A stretch of 64,000 nt of DNA from Herpetosiphon giganteus (lineage in GTDB: Bacteria; Chloroflexota; Chloroflexia; Chloroflexales; Herpetosiphonaceae): the NCBI RefSeq assembly GCF_016907925.1, contig NZ_JAFBCZ010000003.1, forward strand, positions 62,001 through 126,000. The letters are read 5' to 3'. A model generated the notes under the pieces. The model ran no database searches, was not told the DNA's origin, and saw only the letters and a list, made by a program, of their open reading frames with translations. This document shows positions 8,556 to 17,555 of the stretch, in pieces; the stretch's first letter is position 1; each line of letters begins with the position of its first letter. Both the position numbers and the translations under genes were made by a program.

Positions 8556-9101
8556 ATGGGTCTGAATCAGCGAGGATTGGTTTTAGCTTTGGTTTTATTT
8601 GGCTTAGTTGGCTGTGGTGCGCAATCGGCATTACTGAGTCAACAAGAGATTGATAATTTCGTACAAAAAGAACAGGCGCATTTATTAAAAACAGCGAATA
8701 TAAACGATAAAACAATAGTTTTTATTCAAAAACCTAATGAAAAAGTCTGTGCAACATTTGAACGCAGTAAAAATCAAGAATATAGTCAACAAATCCATGA
8801 AATTACAACCTATCGCACTATTAATAATCCAATCGTTGTACTTAATACGAATCAATTTACTCAAGGTTCAAATAGTATCTCCATTTATTGTATTGCAATT
8901 AATGAGCTTGCTATTCAACAGCAAGCCCAAACATTCACAATTTATACCAATAATGGGCAAGTACAATCTTTTGCTACCAATGGAGAATCACAGCTCATTG
9001 TTACAATTCCCACCAGTAGGAATACTTTGGAGTATGAGCGAATTGAGTTTTTTGATGCAGCTGGTACGTTGCTTCATACTGCAATGCCAGCCAACCCATA
9101 A
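8556..9101 (+). CDS. Putative lipoprotein, 181 aa
   Basis: The lipoprotein signal (MGLNQRGLVLALVLFGLVGC) gives lipobox LVGC with Cys20. AGGAG lies at 8544-8548 before the ATG. The mature part is polar, Gln/Asn/Thr-rich and predicted mostly beta (TIVFIQKPNEKVCATFE, QAQTFTIYTNNGQVQSF). I do not recognise a domain. It is the third lipoprotein of this island, and a small membrane protein gene follows 12 bp later. Confidence 0.75.
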   Translation: MGLNQRGLVLALVLFGLVGCGAQSALLSQQEIDNFVQKEQAHLLKTANINDKTIVFIQKPNEKVCATFERSKNQEYSQQIHEITTYRTINNPIVVLNTNQFTQGSNSISIYCIAINELAIQQQAQTFTIYTNNGQVQSFATNGESQLIVTIPTSRNTLEYERIEFFDAAGTLLHTAMPANP

Positions 9102-9113
9102 TAAAGGCTAGCT

Positions 9114-9425
9114 ATGTGGTTTCGGCTTAAACATGAGTATTTGGTGAGTGGCCTGCTCTATGGCGCAGCACCATTGTTGCTGTATGCCTTGCTCGATTCG
9201 CTGTGGCTTGGCTTATTCTTCGGTTTTTGGTTGGTCGTTGGCCTGATTCGCTGGTTCACGGCGATTGTTTGGCGGCCATGGATGGTCTGCCTTGGCTATG
9301 CAACAACGCTTGGCTTGGCGGCCCTAATTATGGCGCTGGGTCTGCATCCAACAACTGTAAGTTTGTATTTTTTGGCATGGCTCGCCGCAGGAGTGGTGGC
9401 GAGCATGCTGCTTAATCGTTATTAA
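9114..9425 (+). CDS. Small integral membrane protein, 103 aa
   Basis: Very hydrophobic, with about four predicted helices (residues 10-28, 29-46, 56-76 and 80-99) and few charged residues. The start follows AGGCTAGCT, 12 bp after the lipoprotein stop, so it closes that transcript. No family is recognised. It is the last gene of the accessory island before the housekeeping genes glmU and prs. Confidence 0.7.
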   Translation: MWFRLKHEYLVSGLLYGAAPLLLYALLDSLWLGLFFGFWLVVGLIRWFTAIVWRPWMVCLGYATTLGLAALIMALGLHPTTVSLYFLAWLAAGVVASMLLNRY

Positions 9426-9545
9426 ACCTCAACGACAGCACCTCATAACTAGGCCGCAGGAACGCCCGCGTACCAGCAATTTTCTGCTAAGATAGCCCTT
9501 GCATAGAAATTATGCCTCTTACTTTGCAATGGGGAGCTTTGAACT

Positions 9546-10925
9546 ATGACACTCGGTGTGGTTGTGCTTGCTGCTGGTCAGGGAACGCGCATGCGTTCGA
9601 GCTTACCGAAAGTTTTACATCCTGTTGCCGGATTGCCATTAGTCGAGCATGTTACCCGTCTGGCCGATGCGGTCGGCGCACAGCAGATTGTATTGGTCGT
9701 GAGCGAAGATACGTTAGCCCCAATTAGTGCTGCCTTTGGCCATCGCTATCGCTATGTGGTGCAACATGAACGGCTTGGCACTGGCCATGCGGTGGCGCAA
9801 GCCCGTGCCGAACTTGAAGGCAAGGTCGATGAAGTGCTGGTGTTGTATGGCGCTGATCCGTTGATGCGCCATGAATCGCTGCTCGAATTGCTGGCAGTAC
9901 GCCGTACGAGCAATGCCAAAGCCGCAATCGTGACCTTCCAAGCAGATCCGCCCACTGGCTATGGCCGAATTGTGCGCGATGAGCATGGCGCAGTTCAGGC
10001 GATTGTTGAAGAACGCAACGCCAGCCCCGAACAACGCCGAATTACTGAAGTGAACCAAGGCGTGGCGCTTTATGATGGCGCTTGGCTTTGGAACGCCCTC
10101 GATCAAGTACAGCCCAACAGCCTCAATGGCGAATATTATTTGACTGATTTAGTGGAGATTGGCTTGCGCGAACAGGGCGCTGGCGCAATAGCTGCTATTC
10201 AATTACGCGACCCCGACGAAGCGTTGGGGGTCAACGACCGCATTCAGTTGGCCCAAGTTGGGGCAATTTTGAATGCACGTAAGCTGCGCGCCCTGATGCT
10301 TGCAGGCGTAAGCATCGTTGATCCAACCAGCACCTTTGTTGACCAGGATGTGCAAATTGGCATAGATACGACCCTGCTGCCGGGGACGATTCTCAAAGGC
10401 CGCACCACAATTGGAGCCAATTGCACGATTGGACCAAACAGCTTGATTGAAGATTCGCAGATTGGCGAGCATTGCAAAATCAGTTATTCCGTGGTTGAGC
10501 AAGCGCGGATGGAGTTGGGAGCCAATATTGGGCCATATGGTCACCTGCGGCGGGGAGCGCACCTGATGGAGCATGTCCACATGGGCAACTTCGGCGAGGT
10601 GAAAAATGCAACTCTTGGCCCTGGCACGAAGATGGGCCATTTTTCCTATATTGGCGATGCCACAATCGGCGAAAATGTTAATATCGGTGCAGGCACGATT
10701 ACCTGCAACTTTACTGCTGATGGCAAAAAGCATCGCACCGAAATTGGCGCGAACGCTTTTATTGGCTCCGATTCGATGTTGCGTGCGCCAGTTAAAATTG
10801 GCGAAGGCGCAATTACCGGAGCAGGTTCAGTTGTGACCAAAGATATACCTGATGGCGGCGTTGCCGTGGGTATGCCAGCCCGCGTCATTCGCCACCGCAA
10901 GCTTGAGCAGAGCGAGAACGAGTAG
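9546..10925 (+). CDS. glmU: Bifunctional UDP-GlcNAc pyrophosphorylase / GlcN-1-P acetyltransferase
   Basis: At 459 residues it has the usual GlmU length. Residues 1-230 form the uridylyltransferase domain, with the signature LAAGQGTRMRSSLPK (residues 8-22) binding nucleotide. Residues 250-450 are a left-handed beta helix of hexapeptide repeats with the acetyltransferase site: AHLMEHVHMGNFGEVKN, then YIGDA and NIGAGTITCN. It makes UDP-N-acetylglucosamine, the precursor of peptidoglycan and surface glycans, in the cytoplasm. One small deviation is LRRGAHL where most homologues have RPG. prs follows 46 bp downstream, a linkage seen in many bacteria, because UDP-GlcNAc and PRPP synthesis genes are often adjacent. 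Confidence 0.97.
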   Translation: MTLGVVVLAAGQGTRMRSSLPKVLHPVAGLPLVEHVTRLADAVGAQQIVLVVSEDTLAPISAAFGHRYRYVVQHERLGTGHAVAQARAELEGKVDEVLVLYGADPLMRHESLLELLAVRRTSNAKAAIVTFQADPPTGYGRIVRDEHGAVQAIVEERNASPEQRRITEVNQGVALYDGAWLWNALDQVQPNSLNGEYYLTDLVEIGLREQGAGAIAAIQLRDPDEALGVNDRIQLAQVGAILNARKLRALMLAGVSIVDPTSTFVDQDVQIGIDTTLLPGTILKGRTTIGANCTIGPNSLIEDSQIGEHCKISYSVVEQARMELGANIGPYGHLRRGAHLMEHVHMGNFGEVKNATLGPGTKMGHFSYIGDATIGENVNIGAGTITCNFTADGKKHRTEIGANAFIGSDSMLRAPVKIGEGAITGAGSVVTKDIPDGGVAVGMPARVIRHRKLEQSENE

Positions 10926-10971
10926 GTTTGGGTTTTTCAATGTGACCAATTACTAACTTGGGGGGCATCGA

Positions 10972-11910
10972 ATGGACGGGCGATTGCAGATTTTTACGGG
11001 GAATGCCAACATCCCGTTAGCTCGCAGTATCGCATCGCATCTCAATTTGAATCTCGGTCGAGCGATTGTCGGCGTTTTCAAGAATGGCGAAACTCGGGTG
11101 CAGCTTGAAGAAAACGTGCGTGGCTCAGACGTATTCATCGTACAATCCTTAACTACGCCAGTTGATCATCACCTCATGGAATTGTTGTTGATGATCGATG
11201 CCCTACGCCGCGCTTCGGCTCAACGGGTAACAGCGGTTATTCCTTACTATGGCTATGCCAAGCAAGAGAAAAAAACCACTGGGCGTGAGCCAATCTCGGC
11301 GAAATTGATCGCCAACTTGATTGCTACTGCTGGAGCAGATCGGGTGTTGACCATGGATTTGCATGCACCAGCAATCGAGGGCTTTTTCGATATTCCAGTT
11401 GATCACTTGCAAGCTGGGCCATTGATTGCCGACCACTTCCGCAGCCGCAACATGAAAAATGTCGTGGTTGTCTCGCCAGATGCTGGCGGCGTGGGTCGGG
11501 CCAATAAGTTCCGCGAACGCATCGGCGCAAGTTTGGCAATTATCGCCAAGCAACGCCCAGCACCCGATGTTTCCGAAGTTGTCGAAATGGTCGGCGACGT
11601 TGCAGGCAAGCACGCGGTGATCTTCGACGATATGATTTCCACTGGGGGAACTTTGGCCGAAGCAGCCAAAACCCTTAAAGAACGGGGCGCAATTAGCGTG
11701 GTGGCCTGTGCAACTCACGGCATCTTTGCTGGCAACGCGGTCGAATTGCTGGGCGATTCGGTGATGGAAGAAGTGTTGGTGACCGACACAATTCCCTTGC
11801 CACCAGAAGCCAATGCAGCGCGGATTGCCCAAATTTCGGTGGCCTCGTTGTTTGCAGAAGCAATCATTCGGATTCACAAAGACCTTTCATTGAGCGCACT
11901 CTTTAGCTAA
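10972..11910 (+). CDS. prs: Ribose-phosphate pyrophosphokinase (PRPP synthase)
   Basis: The 312-residue class I PRPP synthase converts ribose 5-phosphate and ATP to PRPP for nucleotide, histidine and tryptophan synthesis. Visible motifs are FTGNANIPLA at the N-terminus, PYYGYAKQEKK (flexible loop), MDLHAPAIEGFFDIP, VSPDAGGVGRA and the PRPP-binding loop VIFDDMISTGGT. A G-rich Shine-Dalgarno lies 4-10 bases before ATG 10972. The gene closes a two-gene unit with glmU and ends at a perfect terminator. Confidence 0.97.
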   Translation: MDGRLQIFTGNANIPLARSIASHLNLNLGRAIVGVFKNGETRVQLEENVRGSDVFIVQSLTTPVDHHLMELLLMIDALRRASAQRVTAVIPYYGYAKQEKKTTGREPISAKLIANLIATAGADRVLTMDLHAPAIEGFFDIPVDHLQAGPLIADHFRSRNMKNVVVVSPDAGGVGRANKFRERIGASLAIIAKQRPAPDVSEVVEMVGDVAGKHAVIFDDMISTGGTLAEAAKTLKERGAISVVACATHGIFAGNAVELLGDSVMEEVLVTDTIPLPPEANAARIAQISVASLFAEAIIRIHKDLSLSALFS

Positions 11911-11936
11911 ACTCAACTTACAGATACACTTGATCA

Positions 11937-11972
11937 AGCGCTGCTAGCTTTGGTTCTAGCAGCGCTTTTTAT
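11937..11972 (+). terminator. Intrinsic terminator of glmU-prs
   Basis: A perfect 11-bp stem, agcgctgctag (11937-11947) with ctagcagcgct (11956-11966), with an 8-nt loop and a T-run at 11966-11970. Confidence 0.9.
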
Positions 11973-11989
11973 GTGCAGCGAAGCAAAAC

Positions 11990-12017
11990 TTGCCCTCCTG
12001 AAGAGATGCGTTAGAAT
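11990..12017 (+). promoter_or_regulatory. Sigma-70-type promoter of the GT4 gene
   Basis: TTGCCC (11990-11995), a 16-bp spacer and TAGAAT (12012-12017), 27 bp before the ATG and just past the prs terminator. Confidence 0.6.
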
Positions 12018-12044
12018 AGCCCTGACCTTAAAGGAGTTTCGTGC

Positions 12045-13298
12045 ATGGGTTACACCATCCTGAGCATTGCCTCAACCTCATTTTTTGCTGACTACGGCGC
12101 GCATGTTCGCATTTGGGAAGAAACCCGCGCCCTGCAAAAATTAGGTCATCGCATTGTGATTGCAACCTACCATAACGGCGATAATATGCCAGGCTTTGAA
12201 ATTCGCCGCTCATGGGACGTGCCATGGGTCAAGCGCACGATGGTCGGGGCTTCGCATCATAAAATGTATTTGGATGTGGCGCTTTCATGGCGGGCCTTGC
12301 GCGTTGCCATGGAAATCAAGCCCGATTTGATCCATGCGCATATACACGAATCGGCCTTGATTGGCAGCGTGCTTTCACGCATGTTCAAGGTTCCCTTGGT
12401 GTTCGATTATCAAGGCAGCCTGACCGCCGAAATGCTCGATCACGGCTTTCTCAAACGCGACGGCATGTTTTATAAGCCGTTTCACTGGCTTGAAGATAAA
12501 ATTAATCGGACAGCCGATGCGGTGCTGACCAGCTCCTTTAATGCAGCCAATATGCTACGCGACGATTGGCAATTTCCCAGCGATCGACTGTATACCGTAC
12601 CTGATAGCGTCAATACCGATCGCTTCCGGCCTTTCGATGGCTCAGCAGAGTGGACAGTTGAACGCGAACGAATCCGTAGCGAATTGGGCGTTCCAGCAGG
12701 CCGCAAAATCGTGGCCTATTTGGGCTTGCTTGCAGCCTATCAAGGCACCAACGTCTTGCTCGAAGCCGCTCGCATTATTCGCCAACAGCGCGATGATGTG
12801 CATTTCTTGATTATGGGCTATCCCGATGTGCGTTCGTATTTGGCCTTGGCCGAATCGTTGGGCGTGAGTGATATTGTGACCATGCCAGGCCGCATTTTAT
12901 ACAAAGATTGTCATGCCTATTTGGCCTTGGGCGATGTCGCAGTCGCGCCCAAAATGTCGGCAACCGAAGGCGCTGGCAAAATTCCCAACTATATGGCGAT
13001 GGGCTTGCCCGTGATTACCTTTGATACCCCAGTCAGTCACGAAATTTTGGGCGATGCAGGGGTTTATGCCAAGTTTGGCGATGCGCAATCGCTGGCCGAC
13101 GAAATTCTGGGCTTAATCGATAATCCCGAGCGGCGGCATAATTTGGCCCAAACAGTGCGCACACGAGCCGTCAACGAACATTCGTGGGAGCTGGCTGCGC
13201 GCCAGATCGAAGCAATTTATGAGCGGGTTTTGGCCAAACGCGCTGGCAATCCATTGCCCGAATTTCCCACCAGCTTGCAACGCGAACAAGGTTCGTGA
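12045..13298 (+). CDS. GT4-family glycosyltransferase
   Basis: A 417-residue retaining glycosyltransferase of the GT-B fold. The N-terminal Rossmann domain shows FFADYGAHVRIWEETRALQ. The C-terminal donor domain opens at PAGRKIVAYLGLLAAYQG and contains SATEGAGKIPNYMAMGLPVI, the E-x7-E type loop that binds the nucleotide sugar. It is predicted to add a sugar to a lipid or glycan at the cytoplasmic face; donor and acceptor cannot be read. AAGGAG at 12030-12035 gives a good start. It stands alone between its own promoter and a repeat-filled gap. Confidence 0.9.
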   Translation: MGYTILSIASTSFFADYGAHVRIWEETRALQKLGHRIVIATYHNGDNMPGFEIRRSWDVPWVKRTMVGASHHKMYLDVALSWRALRVAMEIKPDLIHAHIHESALIGSVLSRMFKVPLVFDYQGSLTAEMLDHGFLKRDGMFYKPFHWLEDKINRTADAVLTSSFNAANMLRDDWQFPSDRLYTVPDSVNTDRFRPFDGSAEWTVERERIRSELGVPAGRKIVAYLGLLAAYQGTNVLLEAARIIRQQRDDVHFLIMGYPDVRSYLALAESLGVSDIVTMPGRILYKDCHAYLALGDVAVAPKMSATEGAGKIPNYMAMGLPVITFDTPVSHEILGDAGVYAKFGDAQSLADEILGLIDNPERRHNLAQTVRTRAVNEHSWELAARQIEAIYERVLAKRAGNPLPEFPTSLQREQGS

Positions 13299-13613
13299 AA
13301 AGGGTAAATAGGCTATTGGCTTTGGGCTATTGGCTATCGGAATATGATTTGATCCACGAAGGAGACGAATAGCACGAAGGATGAGGCTATAGGCTATAGG
13401 CTTTTGGCTTTTGATTTCATCCCTCATCCTTCATCCCTCATCCTTCGGTCGCTCTGCGCCGCTGCGTTAAAAAATTGATCCACGAAGGACACGAAGAGCA
13501 CGAAGGTTGCGTTTGCCCTCGTCTAGTCGCCGACCCCTGACCCCTGACCCCCAGCTCATCTTGCCTAGATAATTTTCCCTATAGCCTATAGCCCATAGCC
13601 CATAGCCTCTACA
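13299..13613. repeat. Mosaic of short dispersed repeats, no gene
   Basis: This 315-bp gap holds several repeat families. They are CTATTGGCTATTGG-type runs near 13311-13340, their inverted counterparts (ctatagcctatagcccatag) near 13580-13605, CACGAAGGACACGAAG units at 13354-13380 and 13480-13506, CATCCCTCATCC runs near 13418-13445, and gacccctgacccctgacccc near 13533-13552. No protein-coding signal is seen. Confidence 0.8.
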
Positions 13614-14882
13614 CTAATTGACGCGGGCTAGAAAATCGAGCGTGATGCGATACAGCTCATCAAGCTCTGGTGAGCGATCAACTGCCTGCAAATAATGCGA
13701 CATGCCAGCGAAAAAATAGCTTTCGACTTCAACCCCCAAGCTACGCCATTGCGCCGCCAAAAATTCTGATTGGCTGGCGGGCACAACTTCATCGTTACTG
13801 CTATGCAGCAACAAAATCGGCGGCAGATCGGCGCGCGGGTGCAATTGGGCCGAATAGGTTGCATAGCGCTGAATTTGCTCGTCGGGATAGCCCAAAGCAA
13901 TCAGGGCTTGGTCGAGGCCAAACGGCGGCATAAAGCTTCCGGCCACAAAATTCTCACGCATGGCAAATAAATCGCTAATTGGCCCGAGCAAGACCACGCC
14001 AGTAAATCCAACATCATCTTGGAGCAAGCGCAACACATGCAGGCTGCTATAACTGCCAGCCATAATCGCCACGCGGCTGCCATCAACGCCCACAAACGAG
14101 CCACCGCGCGCTAAGGCCAACAAGCGTTTGAGATCAGCAATATCGGCTTCGAGGTCGAGGCTATAGGCTGGACCAACCGCTAACACACTATAACCACGCT
14201 CAGCCAGCGGAATGCTGACGCTCTCCCATTCATCTGCAGGCCCAGGATAGACCGCAAGCATCAAGGGCAAGGGATTGGTTAAGGGATTGGTTGTGGTAAT
14301 TGGCCGATAGAGCAAGGTTAATTGCTGCTCGCCGTTATCGCCCCAAACCTGCACTTGCTGGCGCAAGGCTTGGGTTGGATACGGCGTGCTGCGGCTGACA
14401 ACGCTGGTCGAGCCAATCAGCAGCTTTTCGACCGGCGCATAACTAGGCGCAATTGCTGGAGCAAGTTGCACATCGTGCTGAATTGAGCCATTATGCAGAT
14501 CAACAGCACTCACATCATCGCGATAGCTCGCTGCTGTAACCAACAAGCGATAGTTGTTTGCTGGCAGATTGGCGAGCGTGTAGCAGCCCTGAGAATTGCT
14601 ATTTGCCCGATGGAGCTTGCCGTTGCGCTCACTAACTGCCACAATTGCTCCAGCGATTGGTTGCTGATGGGCATCGCGAATACAACCGCTAATCCTGTGA
14701 TCGGCTGGTTGTTGGCTCGCGCTTTGGCCTGCGCCACGCCATTGATCAAGTTGATAGCGCAGGGTATTGCGAATTGGCCAAATTGTCACGCTATCGGTCG
14801 TCAAAAACCAAATCACGCCAATCGCAAACAGCCCAACGATAATGCCCAAAAGCTTGCGCCAAGAACGCTTGAACCAGTGCAT
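13614..14882 (-). CDS. Membrane-anchored alpha/beta hydrolase with N-terminal regulatory-like (Cna-B/CarboxypepD) domain
   Basis: The 422-residue product has an N-terminal membrane helix (about residues 11-28). A beta-sandwich of the carboxypeptidase regulatory-like kind follows (ISGCIRDAHQQPIAGAIV, residues 64-81, to about 140), then an alpha/beta hydrolase domain from about residue 175. The probable triad is Ser277 in AGSYSS (prolyl-oligopeptidase-like G-x-S-Y, with Ala for the first Gly), Asp364 in SSNDEVVP and His396 in AGMSHYL. It should face outside the cytoplasmic membrane. The substrate is unknown: peptidase or esterase. It diverges from the gene at 15136. Confidence 0.85.
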   Translation of the reverse strand: MHWFKRSWRKLLGIIVGLFAIGVIWFLTTDSVTIWPIRNTLRYQLDQWRGAGQSASQQPADHRISGCIRDAHQQPIAGAIVAVSERNGKLHRANSNSQGCYTLANLPANNYRLLVTAASYRDDVSAVDLHNGSIQHDVQLAPAIAPSYAPVEKLLIGSTSVVSRSTPYPTQALRQQVQVWGDNGEQQLTLLYRPITTTNPLTNPLPLMLAVYPGPADEWESVSIPLAERGYSVLAVGPAYSLDLEADIADLKRLLALARGGSFVGVDGSRVAIMAGSYSSLHVLRLLQDDVGFTGVVLLGPISDLFAMRENFVAGSFMPPFGLDQALIALGYPDEQIQRYATYSAQLHPRADLPPILLLHSSNDEVVPASQSEFLAAQWRSLGVEVESYFFAGMSHYLQAVDRSPELDELYRITLDFLARVN

Positions 14883-15135
14883 AGCTTGCTCCTTTGATGA
14901 AGGTTTATGTGTTCTCGCTGTTGCTAACTTCTATCAGCATTTCGCGCTTAGCCGAAACCAGCAATTGCTTGCACCTTTAGTATGGCTTAATTTAGCTGGC
15001 CGAACCAGTGGCGCGACTGGCAATTACTGTCGATTAAGCCTGCTCAATAGGCCAGATAGTTGGCAAGCGCCAAAAATACCGCATAATAGCACTATTCATG
15101 GCACGAAATGCAGCGAGACCAAGGGAGAACTGTTG

Positions 15136-16581
15136 ATGGTCGAAGCACATTTATTTGGATTTGGCGTTGCGCTGTGGCTGGCGTTGTTTATCGCCACCCG
15201 CACCCACCAGCATTCGAAGCTTTTTTGGGCAATCAATGTTAGTTTGTTGGGCTTAATTGGCTTTTTTGGCTCAGGCGTAATCGGCAGCGAGGTCTCAAAC
15301 CTTGCCCAATTGATTGGGCTTGAACGTGGGTTTTGGTGGAGTTCGGTGCTGCCAATCAGCGCTTGGCTGATGGTTTGTAGCCTTATCCATCAAACCTTGC
15401 AGCCAAGCATTGCCAGCATCGCCATGCCGGAGCGTTGGCTGACGGGCATTATTGGTGGGTTCATGATCGGGCTAGGCAGCTTCAGCAATAGTCTGTTGAA
15501 TTATGCTGAGCCGGTGATGCTCGCTAACGGCAGCCAAATGATCGGCACTGGCCAAGCCTACCCAATCTATAGTGCCTATGTGATGGGCTGTGTGAGCGCG
15601 GCGCTTTGGCATTTGGTGGCAAGTTGGCGCATTGCCGAAAGCGGGATTGCGCGACGCAGTTTGGCCAGCTTAGTGCTTGGGGCGTTATGCTTTCTGCTTG
15701 GCACAAGCATGTTGTTGGCACGATTGATTAGCGCTGGCACATGGTCGATGTTGTATGGCTATGTGCCGATTTTTGCTGGCTTGTTAATTAGCGGCTTTAG
15801 TTTGGTGCGATTTGGCTTGTTGCTTCAAGGCCAAAATGTGCTACGCGATTTAATTTATAGCTTTTGCGAAATGAGCATTTTGGCGCTGCTGTATTTGGTC
15901 AGCGTGAATATTCTTGATCTGCTGCGCCCCAGCCAACTGGCCTTGCTGTTGGCTTGTGTCATTATCAGCCACACGGGGCTTGATCGCGGGCGACGCTGGC
16001 TTGATCGCTTATTTTTCTCCCGCGCTGAGCAAGCAGCCCGCAGCCAATCGCGTGAATTTGCCGTTGCGTTGGCCTCGACTCCCACGCCAACGCCTGCGCC
16101 AGCGATTGTTGCTAGCAAGCCCGATAAAACCTGGAACGATGCAGTGCGGCGGGCAATTAGCGGCTTGAAAAATCCAGTTCAATTAGCCCAAAATTCCTTG
16201 TTGAGCAGTGCCTTGGTCAGCAATCTGTTGCAAGCCAAAGAGCTCGAAGATAATCGCTTGAATCGGAGCGCCATCACCCGTGAGCTTTTATTACAAGCGA
16301 TTGAGCAATTGAGGCCTGATGCCAGCCCAAGCTTGGGCGCTGGCGATGCATGGCGCTGGTACAACGTGCTCTATCTGCCCTATGTGCGCGAGATCAACCG
16401 TAAAACTGCGATCGATTGGCTACGCCGCGGGTTAAGCGATCCCTTGATTGATGCCAGTGTGTTGAGTTGGCTGGCCGATATTGATGAGGATACATTTTAT
16501 AAATGGCAGCGCCGCGCCTCGGATGTAATTGCCGCGCAGCTTTGGGAGCAACAGCTCAAGCTATTGCAGCCTGAGGCTTAA
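15136..16581 (+). CDS. Multi-helix membrane protein with cytoplasmic C-terminal domain
   Basis: The frame is open from 14767, but that part overlaps the divergent hydrolase. ATG 15136 has AAGGGAGA 8-15 bases upstream and begins with a membrane helix, so I use it (481 residues). About eight hydrophobic helices fill residues 3-270, arranged like the N-terminal membrane sensor regions of some histidine kinases. A basic stretch (DRGRRWLDRLFFSRAEQAARS) and a Pro/Thr linker lead to a cytoplasmic helical domain with the segment LKNPVQLAQNSLLSSALVS. That segment is reminiscent of a motif I associate with Chloroflexi regulators, a weak recollection. No kinase domain is present. The function is unknown. 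Confidence 0.75.
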   Translation: MVEAHLFGFGVALWLALFIATRTHQHSKLFWAINVSLLGLIGFFGSGVIGSEVSNLAQLIGLERGFWWSSVLPISAWLMVCSLIHQTLQPSIASIAMPERWLTGIIGGFMIGLGSFSNSLLNYAEPVMLANGSQMIGTGQAYPIYSAYVMGCVSAALWHLVASWRIAESGIARRSLASLVLGALCFLLGTSMLLARLISAGTWSMLYGYVPIFAGLLISGFSLVRFGLLLQGQNVLRDLIYSFCEMSILALLYLVSVNILDLLRPSQLALLLACVIISHTGLDRGRRWLDRLFFSRAEQAARSQSREFAVALASTPTPTPAPAIVASKPDKTWNDAVRRAISGLKNPVQLAQNSLLSSALVSNLLQAKELEDNRLNRSAITRELLLQAIEQLRPDASPSLGAGDAWRWYNVLYLPYVREINRKTAIDWLRRGLSDPLIDASVLSWLADIDEDTFYKWQRRASDVIAAQLWEQQLKLLQPEA

Positions 16582-16650
16582 TCATGATGACAGGGCGGAG
16601 CATTTCACCTTATCCGCCCCGTGAGCCAATCCTTGCGAGCGATTACACGA

Positions 16651-16992
16651 TCACTCGCGCCAAAGCCACAGCAGCAGCATGTTAAGCGCCACCGCTAGGG
16701 CAAAGCCGATTGCCAGTCTAGGCCGATTGGCTATTACTAATGCTACTGCGCCGAGGCTAAGCATGGCACCTTTGAGCCAGAATGTCAGCACAGGATCGAG
16801 CGGTCGGGCGGCTTTGGGCGCAAGGAATACTCCCCACACAACCGCAGCCAACAACGGAGCGGCCAGACCAAGCACAATTCGCGGCCAGCCCTGGATCGTG
16901 GTAAAGCCCCAGTAGCCGAGCGCCGCCAGCATACACAGTTCCAACAGAAAGGCCACGGCGAGGTTGATTGATCGAAGGAGTGCCATACCCAT
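16651..16992 (-). CDS. YrdB-like small membrane protein
   Basis: A 113-residue protein with four predicted helices. The pattern (SINLAVAFLLELCMLAALGYWG, W-G-V-F-L-A-P-K-A) fits the YrdB/DUF2568 family, whose function is not known. A second ATG two codons in (MALLRS) is an alternative start. The gene and its 5' flank (16620-17200) look more GC-rich than surrounding DNA, which could reflect a separate origin. It is convergent with the gene ending at 16581. Confidence 0.8.
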   Translation of the reverse strand: MGMALLRSINLAVAFLLELCMLAALGYWGFTTIQGWPRIVLGLAAPLLAAVVWGVFLAPKAARPLDPVLTFWLKGAMLSLGAVALVIANRPRLAIGFALAVALNMLLLWLWRE

Positions 16993-17555
16993 GTGTCCTC
17001 AGAACGCAGCTGAACGGCCAGATCAAGGCCGCCAGCACCCAAGAATGGAAGAAGACAACGGCTCGCGCGGGCACGATCGCCCGTCGGCATGCACCAACGC
17101 GGTGGCATATCGAGCAAGTGGATCGTGGTTCGTGAGCTATGCGATCATCGGACACCTCGTCGTGAGCGTGATCAGGAAAACGCTACGGTTGGCCTAAAGA
17201 TAGCAACACTCATGGTCGTTGCTTGCTCAAGTCATTCCACAAGAGCCATGATCAACAACGCCTACAATTAGAGCTTAGGATAGTGCTTAAACGAACATAG
17301 AGCAAAGAATCCAGAACAAACTTTGTTCCAATATTCTATGCTCTATGTTCTATATGTAATGGTACATCAGGTTAACCACCGTCTGATCCCTGCACCCCAA
17401 ACCCTCTCCCACGCAGCGGGCGAGGGGCTTTAATCGCGTGGTTCTGCCGCACGGCGCGGTGAAAACGGGGGCTGGGGGGTGAGGGCATGCTCCTCGTTGT
17501 CAATCCAATGTCCCATTACAGCTATGCGCTATGTTCTTTGCTCTATGCTCTTAGG
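16993..17555. repeat. Gap with dispersed repeats; left half without recognisable content
   Basis: 16993-17270 is GC-rich and holds only short unsupported frames. From 17270 the gap contains CATAGAGCAAAG / CTATGCTCTATGTTCTATA modules (17297-17355 and 17520-17550). A GC-rich inverted module also lies here (17389-17487: CCCTGCACCCC...GGGGGGTGAGGG), of the same family as 41104-41204. Confidence 0.65.

Noticed and set aside
13299-13613. CRISPR array
   Set aside because: The repeats are mixed families without regular spacer length, and no cas genes are nearby.
14767-15135. Upstream start of the membrane protein gene
   Set aside because: The extension overlaps the divergent hydrolase and has no membrane signal; ATG 15136 has the better RBS.
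16757-17155. Frame extending past the YrdB-like gene on the - strand
   Set aside because: Different frame from YrdB, without RBS; probably composition artefact of GC-rich DNA.
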